From assembly GCF_002305895.1 (NCBI RefSeq), contig NZ_CP022203.1:1-64000 (forward strand): DNA of 64,000 bases, in the 5' to 3' direction. A program made the position numbers and the translations under genes. Positions 57,661-64,000 of this stretch are shown one piece after another. Numbering within the stretch: the first letter of the stretch is position 1; every line of letters begins with the position of its first letter. The notes under the pieces are model-generated. The model ran no database searches. It was not told where the DNA came from and saw only the letters and a list, made by a program, of their open reading frames with translations. The DNA is from Corallococcus macrosporus DSM 14697. Lineage in GTDB: Bacteria; Myxococcota; Myxococcia; Myxococcales; Myxococcaceae.

Positions 57661-60375
57661 CTACACGCCCAGGAACTCGGGCCAGGCGCCGGGCGTCACC
57701 ACGCCGACCAGGCGGATGCCGAGGTCCCCGGGCCGCCGGACGACGTCCAGCGCGTCCAGCAGCCGGGGGTCGTCCGCGAACTGGCGGCGCTTGCGCTCCA
57801 CCAGCACGTCGAAGTCCCGGAGCATCAGCTCCCGGACGTCCCGGGGCATCCGCTTAACCGTGGCGCGCGCCCGCTCCACCCAGCCCTTCCCCGGCTCCCA
57901 GGTGTCCTGCACCACCGCGTTCCACGCGCTCAGGGCCAGCGCCAGACAGGTGAAGAGCTCGGCTTGGGGGTCATCCGATTCATCCACGCCGTCCAGGATG
58001 GGCTCGGCGAACTTGAGCAACGCCGCGGAGACCTTCCCCTCGGGGAGCTTGCGCCTGGGCGCGCGCTTCGCCTGGGTCCACTTGCGGGTCAGCGACAGCA
58101 GGTCGAGCTTCCCGACGTACCGGCCCGTCAGCAAGGGCAGGGGGACCTCCAGCCGCACCCGGACCTGGAGGTCCCCCACCTTCAGCGTCACGTCCACCTC
58201 GGGCTCCTCGGGCCGCGCCAGGGCGAGCGCCCGGGCCACCGCCGCGGCCAGCACCAGCTCCTCGGTGTTTCCCTGGCGCGGCGTGTTCCGCTGGACGCGC
58301 AGCACGTCGGGGACGAAGGGCAGGCCGGTGACGTCCTTCACCACCTTCGCCACCCACTCCGGTTCGTCGTCCAGCGTCACGCCCAGCGAGTCCGGGATGA
58401 GCACGTCGACGTTGCCGCCCGGCAGGCCGGACCTGCTCATCCGGTCCACGGAGCCGGCCCGGTCGAAGAGGGCGAAGCCGAACTCGCTGCCCCCTTCGCC
58501 CATGACGGACAGCTCCCGGGTGCCCCGCACGGCGCCCTCCAGGTGGACGGTGAAGACCTCGTCGTTCGTCCATTCCTCCCAGGGCTCCGCGCGGATGAGC
58601 GCGGCCAACGCGTCGAGGAGCGCCTCCGTCACCTCGGGCATCACCATGGCGCCTGGCTCCGCCGAGGCCCAGTGCATCTGGAGGGCCATCGCCGCCCGGA
58701 ACTGGTTGACGGAGTCCGGCATGGGCCGAGCCGCGAAGCCGCGGGCGGCTCCCGCGCGCGCCAGGCGGCTCTCGCAGTAGCGCTTGCGTCCGGCGTGGCC
58801 CTTCGCCAGGGCCTCCAGGCCCTCCGCGTCCCGGCGGCCGGTGACGGGCGGCAGGGCCTCGCCCTCGGACGTCATCGCGACGTAGACGTTGGTGCGTCCG
58901 TCCACGCCCACGTCGATGGGGCCCAGCTTGAAGGCATAGAGGCTCCCGGGCTCCAGCTCGGGCGCCGGGGCCTTGCGCCGGGGCTTGCGCCGGGCGGCCT
59001 CCTGGAAGGCCCGGGGGGGCGGGAGCGGCTCCAGGAACGGGGCCTCGGGGAAGCCGGGCAGTTTGGGTAGCGCGGTGGTGGTGAGCTCCGCGCGGACGGG
59101 CTCGAGGCGGGGGGGCTCCTTCGCGGTGTACACCTGGGTCAGCGGAATGCGCTCGTCGCGCGACAGGCCCAGCTCCGCGTAGAGGTCATCCCAGAGCGGG
59201 TCCGCGGCGCTGGAGAAATGGGACGCCTGCGACTCCCAGTCCTTCAGCCATTCGAGCACCTGGGCGCGGCCCTCGGTGGTGCGCACCAGGTCGCTGGCGC
59301 TCTTGCCACCCCAGGCGGGGACTCCACGGACCAGCTCCGCCCGAGCGCGCTGGGCGAGCAGCACCGCGACCGCGTCCGTCAGCTCCCGCGGCGCGTCGGC
59401 TGGCAGGGAGGGTCCGGGCGCTCCCTGAACGGACTGCACCGGCCCCAGCGTGTCCTCCTCGTGCTCGGCCTCGGCGCCCAGCAGCTCCGCCAGCATGGCC
59501 TTGCCCTTCTCCAGGCGCCGCGCGGAGTGGGTGTCGAGCGTCAGCGACTTGCCCTCCACCGTGAGGATGCCCCACACCACCGGGTCGCTCACGGGCGACA
59601 CCGGCGCTGGCCCCTCCCAGATGTAGCGGCCCTCGCCCTCGCGGAGGAAGCGCTCGTGCTGGCGCAGGCGCGCTTCCACCTTCGCCGGGTGGCGGACGTG
59701 GAAGCGCGCGGTGCACAGGCGCAGCGGCTCGCCATCGGCGTTGAGCAGGGGCTGGTCGGCGGTGAACAGCTCCAGCACGCGCGTGAAGAGGAGGGGCGCC
59801 AGCCTCCTCGCCTGCCTGCGGCGGCCGGCCACGTCCTCGGCCGGGGGCTGTAGGGCGGCGAACGCCTGTCGCGCGGCGATGACGACGTGCTGCCGCAGGG
59901 AGCGGGGGACCGCCATGATGGCTCCCAGCAGCTCCAGATGGTCCTCCGCGGGCATCACCCAGCCCGCCACCAGGTCATGGCGGGTCACCTGCGTGGTGAG
60001 GCTGCGCTCCCTCACCTCCAGCACCTCGTCCAGCACCAGGTCCCTCAACCGCAGCCCCTGCCCGAGCCGCACCTCCTCCACCTCGAACACCGAGCACCAG
60101 GACGCGGCCAGGGCCGCCAGCAGGCCGCGCTCGGCGCGCGACAGGTGCTTCCCTTCCTTCAAGCGCTGACGGTCCGCCGCGGTGTGGCCCTCGGCGTCCT
60201 CCCGGCCATGGAGGGTCCACGCCATCAGGCCGGCGTTCATCCAGGGGAAGCGCTGCTCATCCCAGGTGGCGGGAAAGTCGGCGCGTGCGCTCGCGGACAG
60301 CTCCGGCTCGGCGTTGGCGAAGGCGCGCAGGGACGCGAGGCCTCGGTCGAAAGCAGTTTGGCTCCAGGTTGCCAT
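57661..60375 (-). CDS. Large hypothetical protein of T6SS-linked operon
   Basis: A 904-residue soluble protein, not recognised. The N-terminal part (about 1-330) is helical and Leu-rich. A central segment is basic and Pro-rich (FQEAARRKPRRKAPAPELEPGS near 495). A C-terminal domain about 505-900 contains IDVGVDGRTNVYVAMT, DVLIPDSLGVTLDDE and VERKRRQFADDPRLL. No signal peptide or clear catalytic motif. It is the third gene of a minus-strand operon after the PAAR-like and HEAT genes, 41 bases after the latter. A role in handling the secreted toxin is plausible from context only. Confidence 0.7.
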   Translation of the reverse strand: MATWSQTAFDRGLASLRAFANAEPELSASARADFPATWDEQRFPWMNAGLMAWTLHGREDAEGHTAADRQRLKEGKHLSRAERGLLAALAASWCSVFEVEEVRLGQGLRLRDLVLDEVLEVRERSLTTQVTRHDLVAGWVMPAEDHLELLGAIMAVPRSLRQHVVIAARQAFAALQPPAEDVAGRRRQARRLAPLLFTRVLELFTADQPLLNADGEPLRLCTARFHVRHPAKVEARLRQHERFLREGEGRYIWEGPAPVSPVSDPVVWGILTVEGKSLTLDTHSARRLEKGKAMLAELLGAEAEHEEDTLGPVQSVQGAPGPSLPADAPRELTDAVAVLLAQRARAELVRGVPAWGGKSASDLVRTTEGRAQVLEWLKDWESQASHFSSAADPLWDDLYAELGLSRDERIPLTQVYTAKEPPRLEPVRAELTTTALPKLPGFPEAPFLEPLPPPRAFQEAARRKPRRKAPAPELEPGSLYAFKLGPIDVGVDGRTNVYVAMTSEGEALPPVTGRRDAEGLEALAKGHAGRKRYCESRLARAGAARGFAARPMPDSVNQFRAAMALQMHWASAEPGAMVMPEVTEALLDALAALIRAEPWEEWTNDEVFTVHLEGAVRGTRELSVMGEGGSEFGFALFDRAGSVDRMSRSGLPGGNVDVLIPDSLGVTLDDEPEWVAKVVKDVTGLPFVPDVLRVQRNTPRQGNTEELVLAAAVARALALARPEEPEVDVTLKVGDLQVRVRLEVPLPLLTGRYVGKLDLLSLTRKWTQAKRAPRRKLPEGKVSAALLKFAEPILDGVDESDDPQAELFTCLALALSAWNAVVQDTWEPGKGWVERARATVKRMPRDVRELMLRDFDVLVERKRRQFADDPRLLDALDVVRRPGDLGIRLVGVVTPGAWPEFLGV

Positions 60376-60416
60376 GGAGGCACCCTATTCACCGAGGTGG
60401 CATGGCTCCATGCCCA

Positions 60417-61763
60417 TCAGGCGGGAGTGTCGCTTCGGCGTCCCCGCGGCCAGCGCCCCGCCAGGGTGCGCGACTCCGGACGCTGCCCTCGCGGGGCATG
60501 TGCCTGCTCGCGCTGCACCTGGGTCCACTGGCGGGTCTCAACCCAGGGCGCGCCCCCGCCTCGCAGGGCCACCTCCCAGGCGAGCGAGGGGCGCCGCAGC
60601 ATGGGTTCGGTCTCCAGGGCGCTCGTCAGCACCTCCACGGTGACAGGCGCGCCTCGCAGGTAGCGAAAGCCCTCCGTGAAGTCGCCTCGCCGTCGTGTCC
60701 ACCACGCCTCCACGGCCAGGGCGTCCACCTCGCCGGGGAGCGCCCGGGGCGCGGGGAGCCAGGCCTCGCGGTCCTCGGCCTCGGGTTCGGCCTCCTCCTC
60801 GGAGTCCTCATCATCCGCGTCGGCGGGGGCCTCCACGAGGAACGGAGGCGCCATGGGAAGTCCGGTGATGGCGGCGAAGGAAGTCGCGGCCAGCGGGGCC
60901 TGGGCCTCCTCGCGCAGCAGCGGCAGCAACGCCTCGGCCGCCAGGAGCCTGCCGCTGAAGCCCGCCGCCCAGATGACCTCCGCCGCTGGGGAGCCACCCT
61001 TCAGGCGCGCGACGAGGTCCGCGAGGTCCTTCGACTCCCCCGCCACGGCGAGCGATAGGAGCGCGGCGCGCGACGTGGAGCCCCGGGCGTGCTCCCAGGC
61101 CTCTCGTGAGCCCAGCAGCAGCCCGGTCTCCAGGGCGGCGGCGCTGACGGTGGGATGGGCGTGGCTCAGGGCGCGTGCGAGCCGAGCGTCCCCTGCCTGC
61201 GTCCTGGGCGCGAAGGCCAGGGCACGAAGGGCCTCGGCATGCAGCGCCGGGTCGGCCTCCCAGTCGAGCTTCTCGAGCGCGGCGCTCGGGTCGAGGTGAC
61301 GGACTCGCGCGACCCGGAGGACTCCCGCCTGGAGGGCTGGAGGCAGCGCCGGCAGCTTCCGCAGGAGCAGGGCGTGGAGGTCCGGCCGGTCGAGCAGCTC
61401 CAGCGCGCGGAGGAGGCCCGGATGCGTCTCCTCGGCCCCCTGCTCCAACGGGTGGAACACAGGCTCGCGCCAGTCGGCATCCTCGGCGGAGAGCAGGGCC
61501 CAGGCAGCGCTGGCCACGCGCGCGGGGTCCTCGGAGGTCAGCGCGGGCAGCAGCAGGCGGGTGGCGACGGCGGTGCCCCCCAGCACGAGCGCATCCAGGT
61601 GGGCCCGCAGGCGCCCTTCATCGCCCTCGGCCACCGAGGCCAGGGTGTGCTCCGGGCTCCAGAGGGCGTGCTCCCACTGCGTCCACAGGAACTCGGCTTC
61701 CTCGAGGTGGCGTTCCAGAAGCTCCCAACGAACCGTGGGACGGCGTGTCGACAAGGACCTCAC
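60417..61763 (-). CDS. TIGR02270-like HEAT-repeat protein (T6SS-associated)
   Basis: A 448-residue HEAT-repeat protein: WELLERHLEEAEFLWTQWEHALWSPEHTLASVAEGDEGRLRAHLDALVLGG at the start, repeats such as RVASAAWALLS, LLRALELLDRPDLH and HAEALRALAFAPR, then an acidic insert (DADDEDSEEEAEPEAED) and a C-terminal LRRPSLAWEVALRGGG segment. The pattern and the neighbours match the TIGR02270 proteins that accompany type VI effectors in myxobacteria. GTG 61763 overlaps the stop of the PAAR-like gene by four bases. Probably an adaptor or chaperone for effector loading. Confidence 0.8.
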   Translation of the reverse strand: MRSLSTRRPTVRWELLERHLEEAEFLWTQWEHALWSPEHTLASVAEGDEGRLRAHLDALVLGGTAVATRLLLPALTSEDPARVASAAWALLSAEDADWREPVFHPLEQGAEETHPGLLRALELLDRPDLHALLLRKLPALPPALQAGVLRVARVRHLDPSAALEKLDWEADPALHAEALRALAFAPRTQAGDARLARALSHAHPTVSAAALETGLLLGSREAWEHARGSTSRAALLSLAVAGESKDLADLVARLKGGSPAAEVIWAAGFSGRLLAAEALLPLLREEAQAPLAATSFAAITGLPMAPPFLVEAPADADDEDSEEEAEPEAEDREAWLPAPRALPGEVDALAVEAWWTRRRGDFTEGFRYLRGAPVTVEVLTSALETEPMLRRPSLAWEVALRGGGAPWVETRQWTQVQREQAHAPRGQRPESRTLAGRWPRGRRSDTPA

Positions 61764-62224
61764 AGCTCCTTTTCACAGACGAGGCATTTGGCCTTTGTGA
61801 CGCCCTTGCCGAGCGCGATGACGGGCCCCTGGAGCAGCGGCGCGGGTGGGGTGTTCTTGTCGTTGTGGAGCATGAGGTCGAAGGTGCGAGCCACGCTCTT
61901 GCCCTCGAACTTCACGTCGAAGGAGTAGTTGACGAACTCGGCCTTGCCCTTCGTCTTGCCGGAGACGACACCGCCACCCGCGGAGCCCGCTTCGTCACCG
62001 GTGCTGGTGCTGAAGTTCGAGTCCTCGACGCAGACCGGCTTGCCATCCACCGACACCTTCTTCGTGCCCTTCGCCGTGTCCGACGACATGGCGACGTTGG
62101 GGTAGGGGATGGGCACGGGGCCGGCGGGGCTGGGTGTCTTGCAGACGTCCGGAAAGGCGATGCTCGTGCCTCCGGTGTCCTTGTGAACGACGGACAGCTT
62201 GTTGACACCGACGGTCGCGCTCAT
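61760..62224 (-). CDS. PAAR-like (DUF4150) T6SS spike protein
   Basis: A 154-residue DUF4150/PAAR-like protein. The start is the usual SATVGVNKLSVVHKDTGGTSIAFPDVCKTPSPAGPVPIPYPN, then VDGKPVCVEDSNFSTSTGDEAGSAGGGVVSGKTKGKAEF, and a C-terminal CLVCEKEL cysteine pair. Such proteins cap the VgrG spike of the type VI secretion system and carry effectors. ATG 62224 has GAGGAG 10 bases upstream. It is the first gene of the operon and is divergent from the thiolase-fold gene, 43 bases apart. Confidence 0.9.
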   Translation of the reverse strand: MSATVGVNKLSVVHKDTGGTSIAFPDVCKTPSPAGPVPIPYPNVAMSSDTAKGTKKVSVDGKPVCVEDSNFSTSTGDEAGSAGGGVVSGKTKGKAEFVNYSFDVKFEGKSVARTFDLMLHNDKNTPPAPLLQGPVIALGKGVTKAKCLVCEKEL

Positions 62225-62267
62225 GGCGGATGGCTCCTCGTCCCGGGAGTGTATCGCTCCTGGCTTC

Positions 62268-63467
62268 ATGACACGAGTCAGGGTGGTGGCCCGTTGTATC
62301 GGGCCGTGGAAGACTGGCGCTCCGGTGTGGGAGGTCGTTGCGCGCATGCTCGGATGGGTCCAGGCGGTGGGAATGGCGTCGTCACTGGGGGCGCTGGTCC
62401 CTGCCTCGGCCGCGTTCCGGGCGGGGATGTCGTGGCCCTCGGCGGCGCCGGACTTCGAGGTCTTCCTGAAGGGCGACGAGGCCCCGAGCTCCGTCACCGT
62501 GCACGCGGCGGGAGAAGCCACGCTGGGGTTCTCCGGGGTGGGCCGGCTGGTGGCGTTGCTGGCGGAGGCGCTGGTGGATTTGGGGACGCGGGTGGACGTC
62601 GCGGCGTTGGGGCCCGGCGTGGGGCTCTACCTGGTGCTGCCCGACCCGGAGGCGCGGGGCTTCACGACGGGGAAGGACCCCTCCGAGGAGGACCCGGACG
62701 ACGCCCGCGAGCGCATCGGGCTGTTGGTGGACCGGCTGGTGAAGGGGACGTGGCAGGCGCTGGGATGGCCCGCGTGGCGAGGGCCGGTGCGTGCGTTCCC
62801 CACGGGGAACGTGGCCTTCGCCCAGGCGCTGGCGGCGGCGGGCGAGGACCTGCGGACCTCCAAGGTGGAGCGCGCGCTCTTCTGCGCGGTGGACAGCTTC
62901 ATCTCGCCGGAGACGCTGACGTTGCTGCATCAGCAGCAGCGCCTGAAGACACCGGGGAGGCCCACGGGGTTGATGGCGGGGGAGGCCGCGGTGGCCCTGT
63001 TGCTCACGCGCGAGGAACCCGCGGAGCCCTCCATGGCCGTCGTGCGGGTGGCGCAGGGGCGTGACGTGGCGCCGTTGGATGGGGAGCAGCCACCGGATGG
63101 GCAGGAGCTGGCCCGGCAGGTCCTCGCGGCCTTGGGGCCCTTGGGGCAGGACGCGCCCGCGCCGCTGATGGTGTCGGACCACGACGGGCAATACGCGCGA
63201 GCCTTCGAGTGGGGGATGCTCCAGGTCCGTCTGAGGGAGACGGACGCCCGCTTCGAGCGAGGCGCGGTGTGGATGCCGGCCAAGAGCTTCGGGCACACGG
63301 GCGTGGCCTCGGGAGCGGTGGCCACGGCGTTGGTCTCCCGGGCGCTGGCGCGAGGTTACGCGCCGACGTCCTCCGTGCTGGTGCTCTCCTCCGCCGAGGC
63401 AGGGGAGCGCGCCGTGATTCACCTCACAGCGCCAGGCCGTTCCAACCCTCGGCTTCGTAGACCTTGA
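62268..63467 (+). CDS. Thiolase-fold (beta-ketoacyl synthase-like) protein
   Basis: A 399-residue protein that looks like a beta-ketoacyl synthase fold: FALFCAVDSFISPETLTLL around the nucleophile position, LMAGEAAVALLLTREE, and FGHTGVASGAVATALVSRALARGYAP near the C-terminus. The active-site Cys is not in a standard GxACS context (ERALFCAVDS), so condensing activity is uncertain. Related genes sit beside PAAR-like T6SS genes in several Proteobacteria. Starts at ATG 62268 with no good ribosome site. Confidence 0.7.
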   Translation: MTRVRVVARCIGPWKTGAPVWEVVARMLGWVQAVGMASSLGALVPASAAFRAGMSWPSAAPDFEVFLKGDEAPSSVTVHAAGEATLGFSGVGRLVALLAEALVDLGTRVDVAALGPGVGLYLVLPDPEARGFTTGKDPSEEDPDDARERIGLLVDRLVKGTWQALGWPAWRGPVRAFPTGNVAFAQALAAAGEDLRTSKVERALFCAVDSFISPETLTLLHQQQRLKTPGRPTGLMAGEAAVALLLTREEPAEPSMAVVRVAQGRDVAPLDGEQPPDGQELARQVLAALGPLGQDAPAPLMVSDHDGQYARAFEWGMLQVRLRETDARFERGAVWMPAKSFGHTGVASGAVATALVSRALARGYAPTSSVLVLSSAEAGERAVIHLTAPGRSNPRLRRP

Positions 63468-64000
63468 AGCCGGTGAGTCCTGCCTGGACGAAGGCGGCGT
63501 GTACGTCCTCACGGATGAGGATGAGGCGGCGCTCCATGGTGCAGCGGAACATCTTGGCCTGCGGGGAGATGGCCTCGTACTTCAGGGCCAGTTTCTTCAC
63601 GCGGCCAATCTGGTCCTTCGCGATGGCGTTCATCCTGTAGACGGAGCGCTCCATGTCGATGGCGTCTTCCGCGCCCTGCAGGTTGAGGAAGGCGTAGTCA
63701 GGGCTGACGACATTGCCTTTGTGGTCCTTGACGATGACGGGGAGCCACTCCGCGTTGGAGACGCCCAGTGACTCGATGAGCTTGCGCGCGCGTCCAGAGA
63801 CGAGCAGGCCGCTCATCAGGTTCGGCTGGAAGTCATGGAGGTCCCGAGCATCCGGACGGTTGTCCGAGAAAGTCACCTCGCCACCGACAGGGAACTCCTT
63901 GGTCAGGCTGATGCCTTTGTCGAACTTCCAGTCCGCCGGGCTCCCACGTGGGTAGGCGTCGATGAATCCCGCTTCGCCAAGCGTGACCTTGAGGATGAGG
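63424..64000 (-). CDS. Imm11-type (DUF1629) immunity protein, partial
   Basis: The frame stays open to the window edge, so the 5' end is missing; the visible part is about 192 codons. It reads GGEVTFSDNRPDARDLHDFQPNLMSGLLVSGRARKLIESLG, then NAEWLPVIVKDHKG, AFLNLQGAEDAIDMERS, and ILIREDVHAAFVQAGLTGFKV. This matches Imm11/DUF1629 immunity proteins, which are paired with T6SS or Rhs-type toxins. Its last 44 bases overlap the 3' end of the convergent thiolase-fold gene. The toxin should lie just beyond the window. Confidence 0.85.
   Translation of the reverse strand, partial: LILKVTLGEAGFIDAYPRGSPADWKFDKGISLTKEFPVGGEVTFSDNRPDARDLHDFQPNLMSGLLVSGRARKLIESLGVSNAEWLPVIVKDHKGNVVSPDYAFLNLQGAEDAIDMERSVYRMNAIAKDQIGRVKKLALKYEAISPQAKMFRCTMERRLILIREDVHAAFVQAGLTGFKVYEAEGWNGLAL

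Overview
The window reads as myxobacterial chromosome, most likely Myxococcus or a close relative in the Cystobacterineae. The evidence is very high GC with strong third-position GC, a surface protein with a C-terminal MYXO-CTERM-like anchor, two Ser/Thr kinases with PEGA tails, many lipoproteins, and HEAT proteins of myxobacterial type. The left edge carries dnaA. No rRNA, tRNA or CRISPR array was seen.

Layout. 0-10.4 kb: dnaA, a HEAT-repeat secreted protein, a MYXO-CTERM protein, CBS and DUF2267 stress-type proteins, a zinc-ribbon membrane protein, and a two-gene M16 peptidase operon closed by a strong terminator hairpin. 10.6-19.4 kb: a small charged protein, an alpha/beta hydrolase, a lipoprotein nuclease-toxin/SUKH-immunity pair, a DUF4160-like protein, an MFS exporter, a CapA-type protein, a DoxX protein, a triple-repeat secreted protein and a tRNA-methylase-like gene. 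19.5-22.7 kb: two HipA-kinase modules (hipBA behind a perfect 14-bp palindromic operator, and yjjJ) next to a scar built from copies of both flanking genes. 22.7-27.6 kb: secreted PHB-depolymerase-like esterase, gshB and a Ser/Thr kinase. 27.6-28.0 kb: a 347-bp gap with a dense cluster of DnaA-box-like 9-mers beside an AT-rich stretch, a candidate replication origin.

28-43 kb: two small helical proteins, a cysteine-rich lipoprotein, a GIN-domain protein, a second PEGA kinase, RNase R, a lipoprotein pair with a JAMM-like (DUF4329-type) domain, an SH3-type secreted protein, a YkgJ cysteine-cluster protein, a PilZ protein and a NYN/OST-HTH RNA-binding protein. 43.4-45.8 kb: a lipoprotein gene split by an intact IS4-family insertion sequence with a 9-bp target duplication; its reading frame can be restored exactly. 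46-51 kb: a small secreted protein, a HAD phosphatase, a nitrate/sulfonate/taurine-type ABC importer and two membrane proteins. 51.4-54.4 kb: a glucose-dehydrogenase-like and GH15 operon. 54.4-57.6 kb: an unusual coupled pair, a degenerate P-loop/TPR protein and a metallo-beta-lactamase-fold protein. 57.7-64 kb: a type VI secretion accessory cluster (PAAR-like, HEAT, large unknown protein, thiolase-fold protein, Imm11-type immunity gene running off the window).

The main theme is inter-bacterial conflict. Three separate short lipoprotein genes, each followed closely by a small partner gene, lie within 33 kb, and a T6SS effector region sits at the right end. The lipoprotein cassettes resemble the SitA/SitI toxin-immunity cassettes delivered by outer-membrane exchange in Myxococcus; this assignment is inferred from architecture.
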